From positions 90,214,723-90,278,722 of the forward strand of contig CAMZMU010000034.1 in NCBI GenBank assembly GCA_947311845.1: a DNA stretch of 64,000 nucleotides. The letters are read 5' to 3'. The stretch's first letter is position 1. Each line of letters opens with the position of its first letter. The notes beneath the pieces are model-generated. The model saw only the letters and a program-made list of their open reading frames with translations, was not told the origin of the DNA and did no database searches. This document shows positions 34,666 through 44,089 of the stretch, piece after piece. The DNA is from Poa pratensis (lineage: Eukaryota > Streptophyta > Magnoliopsida > Poales > Poaceae). Both the position numbers and the translations under genes were made by a program.

Positions 34666-35068
34666 GCTCCTAGTGGGCAAGAAGTCCAGCAGAAGAAAGA
34701 GGAGCTGTACGAGGTCTTATCTAAAGCGGAGTGCTGGGGAAACAGAAGGCTGCTCCAGCAACTTGCTGTGCACGTCACACCGAGGCCAGAGGACACACAG
34801 TGGTAAAGTATCATACATATGCTGATTTGAAACATTTTTGCATTCCCTCTCCTTCCCTGTTTGGCGAGAGTTTGATTATTCATGTAATCTTGTTTCTCCT
34901 GCGTGCAGGAGCCGGTTAAGAGCATCAAAATGGGCTACCGATGTGGTAAGGGTAGTTGCGAGTGTTTCATCTGCACTTGCGATTGTCATTGTTCTGGATG
35001 CATTTGGAAGCAAGGTCAAAAGCTATCTTTGCAGAAAAGAGGAGATTGACGAGGCACTCGTGAAGTGA
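34666..35068 (+). CDS. 3' exons of an unknown small membrane protein gene
   Basis: Two exons join cleanly. Exon 34666-34802 follows an acceptor TTTCTAG and reads APSGQEVQQKKEELYEVL, SKAECWGNRRLLQQLAVHVT, PRPEDTQ. The donor TG/GTAAAG and acceptor GTGCAG at 34908 rebuild a Trp codon. Exon 34909-35068 then reads SRLRASKWATDVV, a hydrophobic stretch VVASVSSALAIVIVLDAF that could span a membrane, and a charged tail CRKEEIDEALVK. I do not recognise the family. The first coding exon is not identified, and the Helitron sits in the preceding intron. The transcript would run into the WAK-derived inverted repeat just downstream. Confidence 0.5.
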
Positions 35069-35096
35069 AGACTTTGACGGATGGGGATAAGTTCAG

Positions 35097-35325
35097 ACAA
35101 GGTGATGTCGAATACAAGTTCAGACCACATGATGTGCTTGATCTTGAGGAGGGCAGTACATACACTTTTAGCTTGTAGGTTGATTGTGCTACTCCCTTCG
35201 TTCATAAAAGGATGTCTCAACTTTGTCAAAAAATGCAATCAACCTACAAGCTAAAAGTTTATGTACTGCCCTCCTCAAGATCAAGCACATCATGTGGTCT
35301 GAACTTGTATTCGACATCACCTTGT
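35097..35325. repeat. Near-perfect 90-base inverted repeat of the WAK 3' end
   Basis: Arms 35097-35186 and 35236-35325 differ at about one position. The right arm is the genuine end of the minus-strand WAK reading frame (DVEYKFRPHDVLDLEEGST and stop). The left arm is an inverted copy. The 49-base loop contains ACTCCCTTCGTTCATAAAAG, half of a Stowaway-like MITE terminus. Confidence 0.9.
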
Positions 35326-36115
35326 TGCTTCCTGCCAAGCAAGCTCTCCTCTTCTTCTGAATCAGCAGCACCAACCTGACCCGATGGATGCCTCTGATAT
35401 CTCCTCAGCGCCTCTAGCCTCTCAGCGACCTCCTTCATCCCCGGCCGCTCTTCGCCATTCATACTCACACACCGCGTCACGAGGCGCGTTACCTCTTCCA
35501 ATGCCTCGGGCCCCATCTCCTTCCTCACTTTGCCGTCCATGAGCTTGTCGTGCCCGCCGGCCTTCACGGCCATCACGAAGCGTGACACAAGACTCCTATC
35601 ATGTTCCGGACCGTCGAAACTGAGCACCTTCTTCCTGGTCAGCAGCTCCAACAGCACAACCCCAAAGCTGTACACATCGCTTTTGTCAGTCAACTGGCAT
35701 GTCATAAGGTACTCCGAATCAAGGTACCCGCAGCGTGGCGATATCGGCCTCGTCGCTTGGAGCCAGCTTAGATGCTCCAAAGTCCGTCACTTTTGCGGTG
35801 AGGCTGTCGTCGAGCAGGATGTTGGCCGTCTTGACGTCGCCGTGGAGGATTGGCGGGGAGGCCGACGAGTGCATGTATGCTAGCGCCTCCGCTGATTCCG
35901 CCGCTATCCGAAGACGGGTATCCAGGGCTGTGTTGGCGTCCATACCCTTGCCGCCATGGATGTAGTGATAGAGGGTGCCATTTGCATTGAGACGTACTCG
36001 TAAACCAGCATCGGCACCTCCACCTCGAGACAACAACCGAGCAGTTTGACGACGTTCCGGTGGTTGATCTGGGAGAGGATGAGCATCTCCCTCGCGAATT
36101 CCTTAGTCTCGGCCT

Positions 36116-37057
36116 TGATGAAGTTAGGACTTCTAGGGTAGCCCGATCTTCACGGATTGACGGCGGATGTGGACGAACACACGCAAGAACACGGAGAAAC
36201 ACGAAGAACGCCCCGAACACAAGAACACACACGATACAAGAACCGTTTTCCTTACCGGTCGGTCCAACCGGCCCAATAGAATCCACACGAAGGTGGGAGA
36301 TCGGCAAGTAGATACAAGAAGGGATCTTGGACGGTTGTTTCTCCAACGGTCAACCAAACCGCTCCAATAAAGTCACCCGAGGATGAAAGATTGGCAAGTA
36401 GTCAAACTACAAGTAGAGGTCTTGAATCCACAAGAGGGATCTTCTCCACTAGGGGAGGAACCATCCCCACAAGGGGAGGAAGGAGACCGTCTTGAGGTGG
36501 GGAGCACAGCTCTACTCAAATCTCAAAACATAGTCTATCTCTAGATCTAGCCAAGGGGTGCCTATTTATAGTCTAGTCAAAAGGGGATGAAATACATGGG
36601 CCAAAATCCAGATTTGCACACAGGCACGCGCAGGGCCGGTAGTACCGGACTGATGGGGCCGGTAGTACCGGACGTGCGAACGTCCGGTAGTACCGGGTCG
36701 ATTTCCGGTACTACCGCTTACGGGGGCAGTGAGTCCAGTAGCTCCAGGCGCTTCGGCGGTAGTACCGGCTGGGAGGCCTCGGTAGTACCGGCCAGACTTC
36801 AGCGTCTCTTCCTTCTTCTCTTCCAGGCCACCGTATTGTCGGACTTCATTCCTCTTGCACCTTGGTCATCCTCTCGTGTATCCGTAGTCGTCGTGACACT
36901 CCTAGTATCAACAAGAGATAGAAGATGACGTAGCATACCATCCAAAAGGGTGGGAAATGAGTTCTCGTAGAGAAATGAGTTCACCTTTGAGATCCGTGGT
37001 GACTTGCGATGAGTTGGGATGCTTGACATGGTGATGGTCCTAGGTTGGGCTACATCA
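36116..37057 (-). repeat. 3' LTR of the WAK-inserted element (942 bases)
   Basis: Carries TATA-like CTATAAATAGGC on the minus strand (about 36561-36572) and a cluster of CCGGTAGTACCGG palindromes at 36636-36791. Confidence 0.92.
36636..36791. repeat. CCGGTAGTACCGG palindrome cluster, 3' LTR
   Basis: Five forward copies of (C)CGGTAGTACCGG at about 36636, 36659, 36683, 36756 and 36780, plus one half-site in the other orientation (CCGGTACTACCG at 36705). The unit is an inverted repeat around a single central base. Confidence 0.9.
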
Positions 37058-37075
37058 TCTCCCCCCCCCCCTTTA
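37058..37075 (-). promoter_or_regulatory. Polypurine tract of the WAK-inserted element
   Basis: On the minus strand AAAG followed by 11 G and AGA, directly before the 3' LTR: the expected plus-strand primer. Confidence 0.8.
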
Positions 37076-37105
37076 AAAAGAGTCGTCCTCGACTCTTGCT
37101 CGTCA

Positions 37106-37792
37106 TCACCATGAAAAGGAGGTAGATGTGTTGTCGAATAGTTGGGATTCACCAAGAAAGAGAAGCATATCAACAATGACATGTCCATTATTTGTCATAG
37201 CACCGTTAGCACAACACAAGAATATGAAAATGTATTGCAAGTGCAAGGTCAAAGTGCAAGCAATCCAATGGAACATCTTCAAAGTGTGGAAACACAAAAA
37301 CTCCATAAAAATATGAGGATGCCATCTAGGTATCTCATCTTGAACCATATGATCGTTATTGCACACAAGGCATTGGAAGGGACAATTTGTCATCAACCTT
37401 GATGCAACAAGAGGAGGATTTGGCAAAAACACACAATGTAGAATGTCCAAAATATCATCATGGGTGCAAACAAAACACATGAAAGAGCAAGTTTTCAACA
37501 TATTTGTTGCAACACCAAATTGGTAGAAACCAATAAACTCACGACAAGACATGCACAAAATGTCATTATGGTTGCAAATAAACCATTGGAAAGAACAAGT
37601 GTTCCTCATATTTGTGGCAACACATAAATCATCCATGTGAAAGATCAAGTAAACATGCTTGTCATAAAGGAGACCAAAAACACCATCATGATTGCAAACA
37701 AACCATAAGCAAGAGAAATTGTTCAACTTGTTTGATGCAAAACATGAGCAAGATTTGAGAGATGGATTCGATCCGCACATGTATGCTCTCAA
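37106..37792 (-). CDS. Cysteine/histidine repeat protein region of the WAK-inserted element
   Basis: A 228-codon frame with tandem modules of about 30-35 residues, each around a core like CSFMCFVCTHDDILD: NFSCLWFVCNHDG, CSFQWFICNHNDIL, CSFMCFVCTHDDIL, CPFQCLVCNNDHM. A further decayed module (FSFTCVACNNVKNFD) ends the upstream 816-codon frame, so both frames were probably one protein split by a shift between 37790 and 38100. No known domain is recognised. The Cys-x-x-(F/V)-(V/I)-Cys-(N/T)-(H/N) pattern could bind metal, but this is inference. The internal Met used as start has no special support. Confidence 0.5.
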   Translation of the reverse strand: MRAYMCGSNPSLKSCSCFASNKLNNFSCLWFVCNHDGVFGLLYDKHVYLIFHMDDLCVATNMRNTCSFQWFICNHNDILCMSCREFIGFYQFGVATNMLKTCSFMCFVCTHDDILDILHCVFLPNPPLVASRLMTNCPFQCLVCNNDHMVQDEIPRWHPHIFMEFLCFHTLKMFHWIACTLTLHLQYIFIFLCCANGAMTNNGHVIVDMLLFLGESQLFDNTSTSFSW

Positions 37793-37983
37793 GAGCTCGT
37801 ATTGTCAACTCATGCTCAATTGAGGTTGACATGATCATGCGGTTTCCGGCACACACAAGACAACATATGAAGAAGTTATGTGCACGGTATATGAACACAT
37901 CATCCATCATGAAGTGTCTCTTCATTTGCACATCACCAACCACACCAAAATCAATTGAAAAATATGACATATGTGGATGGTCA

Positions 37984-40434
37984 CTATGCAAAGTGAAGGA
38001 TGGAACAAGATCCATAAGAGAAAACAAAACATCTCCAAAAAGTGAGAAAGCGATTGGGGGCAATCTCATTATCAAAATTTTTAACATTATTGCAAGCAAC
38101 ACATGTGAAAGAGAAATTGTTCAACATGTTGCATGCAACAATGGGAGAAAAATGGAAACATTCATAACAAGGCATGCTCATGGCAAAATCATCACAAATA
38201 GGTAATTTCACATGATCAACATTGGTTTCAAACAAAGTATCACAAGGGAATAAGAACGAATCATATGATGTGTCAATCAAATCGTCCATAGCATGCGAGC
38301 AATCATAGTTCATCATGTCCACTAGCGGGATCATGGTCACATCAACACCCATACCTTGGTAGTCCCGCACGTGTGAAGTAGGTGTTGAAGTAGTAGTCGC
38401 TTCCATGTAGCCGACTTGTCCATCTTGAAGTAGACATGGGGTGGCATCATCATCATCCTCCATGTACATCTTCTCCATTTGAGGCACCGTCAAGTCGAGG
38501 AGTGACGTCTCATCATCCATGGAACCTAGCTCACAATGAGAAAACACACTAGAGGTAGAGGCTAAGTTGTTAGAAATCGAAATGGCCTCACAAGACCTAT
38601 CAACTACCTCTCTCAACTCAAGTGGTGTATCACTCATTCTCTCAAAGTGAAAGCACTCAAACTCACATATGGTGGAGACACTCAACTCACTCTCACTCTC
38701 ACTCAAGTGGGCTAAGTGGCTCTCATTCTCACATGGGATTGGTACCATCTCATAACTCAAACACGTGAGGGTAGGCTCAATGTTCTCATCTCCAAACGCC
38801 TCCAAGGTTGAAGGTAAACTCCCATGCTCAACCTCCTCAACCATCACGCCTCCAAAGGTCAATGCCATAGTGTAGGCATCATCACTCGACTTCTTTGCAG
38901 AAGGGAAAATCCCATGCTCCGCTTCATCACTTGACTCCATTGCCGAAGGGAACATCCCATGCTCGGCATCATCATCACTTGACCCATGGTCATAGGTGAT
39001 AGCATCATCAATGCTTGCCTCCTTGGTCGAAGGGAAAATCCCATGCTCGACCATTTTGTCATCGTCGTGGTCACCTTCTTGTTCACCAACTTTGCACTCC
39101 CACATCATGTGACCTCTTCTATTGCATAGTGGGCACAAGAGATTGGGACATTCTCGTGGATCATGGTCTTGGCCTTGGCAATTGTCACATAGGATGTCTT
39201 CATCTTGCCATATGGGGGCCAATGTGGTGGCGGCACTTGGTGTCGAAATCATATCAAGAGAAGTGTTTGAGAAGGGTACCGTCTTGGTTGTGGCCTCACA
39301 TGTGTGACCATGCTTCTTCCGGCGTCGACGTAGGCTTTTCGCGACGAAGTTGTCGAAGTCGGCCATGATCTCATCAAAGATGGAACTTGTAGCTCTTGTT
39401 GGCGCACTTGAAGTGGTAGCATGAGGGGGCACCATAGGATGCGCCTTTGTCGCCGTCTTCTTCTCATGTCGACGTTGACGCTCTTGAGTGGAGGGGTGTC
39501 GCCGAAAGTCATTTGGATGCTTCTCCTCATGTCGACGTCGACGTGCTTGTTGCTTTGGTGACCTTGTCGTGGAGCTTCCACTAGAGCTTGGTGACATGTT
39601 CCGACGCTTGGTTAGTGTGTCGATGTCGGCTTCAAGCTTGGAAATGTTGTGGTCCACCTTAGCATCTTTCTTGAGGCGCCTTGATGAGCTAGATGGGTCT
39701 TGAGTTGGCTTGGCCTTGTCGATGCACTTCTTGGGGCGCCTTCTTGTTGTCGATGTAAAATTTCGATGCTTGGCGCTCTTGGAGATGTCCTTGTCATGGC
39801 GCCTTTGAGAAGTAGATGGAGAATGTCGAAGCTTGGCACTCTTGGCGATGTCCTTCTCATGGCGCCTTCTTGAAGTAGATGGAGATCCATAGGATGTATG
39901 CATGGTGGCCTTGTCGGTGCTCCATCTTGAGCTTGAACCATAGTAGGTTGTGCCATGACGCTTGGTGGTGCCGCTCTTGAACATGGTGGTGAAGGGGGTC
40001 TTCTCCTCGTGCATGTTGTCGAAGGTGTAGTCGATGTCGTCGCACATGCATGAAGAGTGGTAGTCGTAGACGTTCTCCACCATGTCATCGGAGTTGGTAC
40101 CATGTGATGAGGCATGTGAAGACACTTGCGCCTCATTGTCGTTGGAGCTTGTGTAGTCGGAGTCGTGGTAGATTCGTATGTACTTGGAGTCGATACCATA
40201 TGATGAAGGTTGCTCGACGTCATGGTACCGCTCCTTGTCGTGGACGCTCGTGTAGTCGGAGTCGGAGTAGTGGTAGCGGAAGTCTTGATGATGATCCATC
40301 ATGTCATGGGGGTCATTGTCGGTGTAGCCATAGTAGTCCCCCATGTCCTCAAAGTTTGAGGCCTCATAATCCATGTGACTCATCGTGTAGTCCTCCTCAT
40401 AGGCTCCGTAGTTGCATTCGCTCTCCCTAGACAT
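37984..40434 (-). CDS. 816-residue zinc-knuckle protein of a pol-less LTR element
   Basis: The N-terminal ~150 residues are Tyr/Asp/His-rich with repeated DYTS segments. Residues ~185-240 hold three basic ~20-residue repeats (SPSTSRRRHEKDIAKSAK type). Residues ~280-380 are Arg/Lys-rich. Two CCHC zinc knuckles follow: Cys416-x2-Cys419-x4-His424-x4-Cys429 and Cys434-x2-Cys437-x4-His442-x4-Cys447. An acidic region then has four (V/A)EHG(I/M)FPS repeats. CCHC knuckles are the nucleic-acid-binding part of Gag, but the usual capsid motif before them is not seen. The start Met at 40434 is the first in frame after the leader. It is probably the element's RNA-binding or packaging protein (inference). 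Confidence 0.7.
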   Translation of the reverse strand: MSRESECNYGAYEEDYTMSHMDYEASNFEDMGDYYGYTDNDPHDMMDHHQDFRYHYSDSDYTSVHDKERYHDVEQPSSYGIDSKYIRIYHDSDYTSSNDNEAQVSSHASSHGTNSDDMVENVYDYHSSCMCDDIDYTFDNMHEEKTPFTTMFKSGTTKRHGTTYYGSSSRWSTDKATMHTSYGSPSTSRRRHEKDIAKSAKLRHSPSTSQRRHDKDISKSAKHRNFTSTTRRRPKKCIDKAKPTQDPSSSSRRLKKDAKVDHNISKLEADIDTLTKRRNMSPSSSGSSTTRSPKQQARRRRHEEKHPNDFRRHPSTQERQRRHEKKTATKAHPMVPPHATTSSAPTRATSSIFDEIMADFDNFVAKSLRRRRKKHGHTCEATTKTVPFSNTSLDMISTPSAATTLAPIWQDEDILCDNCQGQDHDPRECPNLLCPLCNRRGHMMWECKVGEQEGDHDDDKMVEHGIFPSTKEASIDDAITYDHGSSDDDAEHGMFPSAMESSDEAEHGIFPSAKKSSDDAYTMALTFGGVMVEEVEHGSLPSTLEAFGDENIEPTLTCLSYEMVPIPCENESHLAHLSESESELSVSTICEFECFHFERMSDTPLELREVVDRSCEAISISNNLASTSSVFSHCELGSMDDETSLLDLTVPQMEKMYMEDDDDATPCLLQDGQVGYMEATTTSTPTSHVRDYQGMGVDVTMIPLVDMMNYDCSHAMDDLIDTSYDSFLFPCDTLFETNVDHVKLPICDDFAMSMPCYECFHFSPIVACNMLNNFSFTCVACNNVKNFDNEIAPNRFLTFWRCFVFSYGSCSILHFA

Positions 40435-41810
40435 GTCAACTCACAAAACAAGTGTATATATGTGGAGTGGAAGGGAACTAGAACACAACCTCTCACCTTA
40501 TAGATAGTATTGGACATCGTGGACAACCAAGGGAAACGATCACAAAGTAAAATGCTTGTGTTCAAGTGTCCAAAGCAAACTCCAAAACACACACGGCTTA
40601 AAAGTGGATAGGAAGGTATGGTATGTGGAAAGCAAATTGAACCAACCGAAAAACCAAGATATTGTCAAAGCAAGTAGAGAACCACAATGATCACAAAGCA
40701 AAAGCAAGTCAATCTCAAAAGATAGGAATGTAGTTCAAGGAAACACACGCACGGATAGATAAATGGGACTTACGCAACCAAGAAGTGAGCTAAAGAACCA
40801 TATGATCCTAACGAAGAATATAAGCTCGGTGTTGCACAAGTACAAGGAGAGCCACTAGCTCGATTGCAAAATATTGGTGGGCTACAAGATTTGCACAAAA
40901 TGTACCACCTACAAGATGTTCATCGAGCTTGCGCTTCCTACAAGAGATATGGCAAGTTGTGTTTCTTTCTTTTATTTTTCTTGCACTTTTTGCTTCTTTT
41001 CTCTTTTGCTTCTTTTCACTTTTGCACACCCACTTCTTTTGATGCCAACACAAGATATATATCAACTAGCGCATACAACTTTTGCTCGAAAACTACACGG
41101 TGCAAATGTGCAAAGCCCAAGCAATCATCAAGAGTTAGCCTCAATAGGACATGGTAATCGCAAAGATATAGTGTGTCTTTCAACGAAATCGCAAGGGGTA
41201 AAGATTGGCGATGTTATACCTTTCGTCGATGTTCTTCACCCTTTGTTGTAGAAGTGTCGTGCTTGCCCACGGATTTTGGTGGTGGTGGATGGTGGATCAA
41301 CCGCAATGGTGACATAGACCTTGATCGTAGCTTCGAAACGAGCCAAAGAACACCAAAAACGGAGTCCAAAATCAAAAGATATGGTCAAAACCGTGTGTAG
41401 AATTTTCAGTTTTTTCGCAAGTTCGGTAGTACCGGGCAAAACGGGTCGGTAGTACCGGTCAGGGTCAACGCAGGTCCGATAGTACCGGAAATATGGGCGG
41501 TAGTACCGGCCGTGGACGCTATTCGTGCCCGAAACTCGAAATTTTGCGATTTTGGGCGAAAAAACGGTTCGAAAATGACCAAATCGGAGGGGAAATCAAT
41601 GGAATTAGGCCATGAAAACGCAAAGAAAGGTAGATCAAGAAGTTTAGCAATAGATCTATGGATCAAAACCTACAAAAACGCACTCGAATCTCAGATCGGT
41701 CCGAAAGCAAATTGGGGCTATTTTTTGTGGATATTTTCGAATTTCTCAAAATAAAAGAAAAATTTGGTGGATTTTGTAGGGAAACAAAGTCAAATCCGTG
41801 GCAACCTTTC
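40435..41810 (-). other. Leader region of the WAK-inserted element
   Basis: No long frame. Four more CCGGTAGTACCGG-type palindromes lie at 41424-41509, so the motif is not confined to the LTRs. Confidence 0.6.
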
Positions 41811-41821
41811 CTCTGATACCA
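41811..41821 (-). promoter_or_regulatory. Primer binding site, initiator Met-tRNA type
   Basis: TGGTATCAGAG on the minus strand, two bases inside the 5' LTR end. It matches the 3' end complement of plant initiator methionine tRNA, the usual primer of many plant LTR elements. Confidence 0.88.
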
Positions 41822-41823
41822 TA

Positions 41824-42776
41824 TGATGAAGTTAGGACTTCTAGGGTGGCCCGATCTTCACGGATTGACGGCGGATATGGACGAACACACGCAAGAACAC
41901 GGAGAAACACGAAGAACACACGAAGAACGCCCCGAACACAAGAACACACACGATACAAGAACCGTTTCCCTTACCGGTCGGTCCAACCGGCCCAATAGAA
42001 TCCACACGAAGGTGGGAGATCGGCAAGTAGATACAAGAAGGGATCTTGGACGGTTGTTTCTCCAACGGTCAACCAAACCGCTCCAATAAAGTCACCCGAT
42101 GATGAAAGATTGACAAGTAGTCAAACTACAAGTAGAGGTTTTGAATCCACGAGAGGGATCTTCTCCACTAGGGGAGGAACCATCCCCACAAGGGGAGGAA
42201 GGAGACCGTCTTGAGGTGGGGAGCACAGCTCTAATCAAATCTCAAAACATAATCTATCTCTAGATCTAGCCAAGGGGTGCCTATTTATAGTCTAGACAAA
42301 ATGAGATGAAATACATGGGTCAAAATCCAGATCTGCACACAGGCACGCGCAGGGCCGGTAGTACCGGACTGATGTGGCCGGTAGTACCGGACGTGCGAAC
42401 GTCCGGTAGTACCGGGTCGATTTCCGGTACTACCGCTTACGAGGGCAGTGAGTCCAGTAGCTCCAGGCGCTTCGGCGGTAGTATCGGCTGGGAGGCCTCG
42501 ATAGTACCGGCCAGACTTCAGCGTCTCTTCCTTCTTCTCTTCCAGGCCACCGTCTTGTCGGACTTTATTACTCTTGCACCTTGGTCATCCTCTCGTGTAT
42601 CCGTAGTCGTCGTGACACTCCTAGTATCAACAAGAGATAGAAGATGACGCAGCATACCATCCAAAAGGGTGGGAAATGAGTTCTCGTAGAGGAATGAGTT
42701 CACCTTTGAAATCCGTGGTGACTTGCGATGAGTTGGGATGTTTGACATGGTGATGGTTCTAGGTTGGGCTACATCA
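41824..42776 (-). repeat. 5' LTR of the WAK-inserted element (953 bases)
   Basis: TATA-like CTATAAATAG on the minus strand at 42281-42290. Palindrome cluster at about 42355-42510, with two copies altered by single changes (GTATCGG and GATAGTACC) relative to the 3' LTR. Confidence 0.92.
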
Positions 42777-44089
42777 GGCCTCCTCCATCATCTTGGACTT
42801 CTTGATCGCCACCACCGAATTGTCCGTGAGGATACCTCTGTAGACGATACCGTGGCCGCCACGGCCGAGGATCTGGTCGGCGGCAAAGTTGTTGGTCGCC
42901 TTCTTGAGCTCTTCCGCGGAGAATATCTTGAAGCCGCCGGTGGCTGCTCCGGCGCTACTGTACGACCGCATCTGCTGCTGCAGGATGACGCCTCCGTTGT
43001 GCTCAAAGAACCTTTCCTTTCCTTTGTTCTGATGAGCTTGCTCTTCTGCCGCGCTAGGCAGAGGCAGCAGCACATGGACCCGAACAAGATCACTCCCACG
43101 CCGACTCCTGAATATGACACATTGCATATAGCTTAGTCAGATTCATGAGAGATTGAGAGGAAATCCCAGGGACGAATTGGTTGCTCAACCAATTCATGAG
43201 ACAAGAAGCTAAAATATGTTGAAAGATGTGAATCAATCGATCAGTGCAAATGTACCTGTAACGGCTTTCAGAGCTACGGTGAACTTGTCCTTTGCCCGGC
43301 AGCCGTTCTTCGTGGTGGAGTCTCCGCTAGTACCCGGAGGGCATTGGCATTTGTAGCTCCCCGGCGTGTTCGTGCACACTCCGTAGCACGGGTATTGGTC
43401 CTTCAGTTGGCATTCGTCGATGTCTTCAGTTTGCAAAGCAACAAAATCGATCACCAATGTATGAACATAGCAGAACAATTCTAAGTATTTTCGGGCCGGT
43501 GTTGTGTCACGAGTTCACGACGTGTACCTGTACATCCGCCGTCAAGGTAGGAGTTGCCGTCGTAGCCCTTGGAGCAGTTACACCGGTACCCGGCGCCGTT
43601 GGTGGAGTCGACGCACTCGCTGAGCGCGGCCTGGCAGGCGAAGTCCGTCGCGTGCAGCTGCCGACGTTCTGGATGGCCTTGCCGCACCTGTCGCGGCACC
43701 CCGGTCGCGCCAATGCGGGCTGCCGCTGAGCCGACGCCGCGGCAACAAGCGAATGCAGCACGATCAGTAGCAGTACGCGTACGGTGGCCGCATGCTCCTC
43801 TGCTTTGATGTATACATATGGTAGAAGCAAGATGTGAACACGACGACCTGTCCTGACCGGGTCGTGCTCGTTGTTAACAAGGATTATACATACGAAGAAG
43901 CATGAAGGAAGCAGACAGATGCATGAACCGGGAGAGAGACGCAGCTACCATCATCGAGAAAGCAGGTTTGACCTGGCTGCTCATCCATGGCGGCGCTGGC
44001 CACGCGAACAAAGTGGTCAAGTGTAGTTTTAGGGTAGGTCATCCGTAGTTTACATTTTCGACCGCCCGACATGCTGGCACAGACTCTTA

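Larger units (their letters stand above)
36116..42776 (-). mobile_element. Complete pol-less LTR retrotransposon inside the WAK gene
   Basis: Two LTRs, each TGATGAAG...CTACATCA, are flanked by the target duplication GGCCT (36111-36115 and 42777-42781). On the minus strand the order is: 5' LTR 41824-42776; primer binding site at 41811-41821; a leader of about 1.4 kb; a coding region 40434 down to about 37100; a polypurine tract (37058-37075); and the 3' LTR 36116-37057. No reverse transcriptase, integrase or canonical capsid was recognised. LTR-to-LTR differences are few, pointing to a young insertion. Confidence 0.92.
35259..43830 (-). pseudogene. Wall-associated receptor kinase (WAK), disrupted
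   Basis: Exons in order. 43528-43830: signal-peptide-like [18 protein letters not shown], a short cell-wall-binding start with PGCRDRCG, then directly an EGF module [14 protein letters not shown]. 43256-43423: calcium-binding EGF DIDECQLKDQYPCYGVC. 42777-43107: a transmembrane VGVGVILFGSMCCCLCLA, then EELKKATNNF, a Gly loop LGRGGHGIVYRG and VAIKK. After the LTR insertion, 36115-35259: [18 protein letters not shown], catalytic [21 protein letters not shown], and DVYSFGVVLLELLTRKK. WAKs are plasma-membrane pectin/oligogalacturonide receptors. Lesions: most of the GUB_WAK domain is deleted; frameshifts at about 43015 and 35990; a ~14-base loss after IATL near 35735; and the 6.66-kb insertion. 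It is not functional as read. Confidence 0.88.

Noticed and set aside
39015..40430. Plus-strand frames opposite the zinc-knuckle ORF
   Set aside because: Low-complexity antisense frames. The minus frame is far longer and carries the CCHC motifs.
36600..41510. Possible CRISPR-like or satellite array from the CCGGTAGTACCGG repeats
   Set aside because: Spacing is irregular and the sites belong to LTRs and leader of a plant retroelement; there is no repeat-spacer structure.
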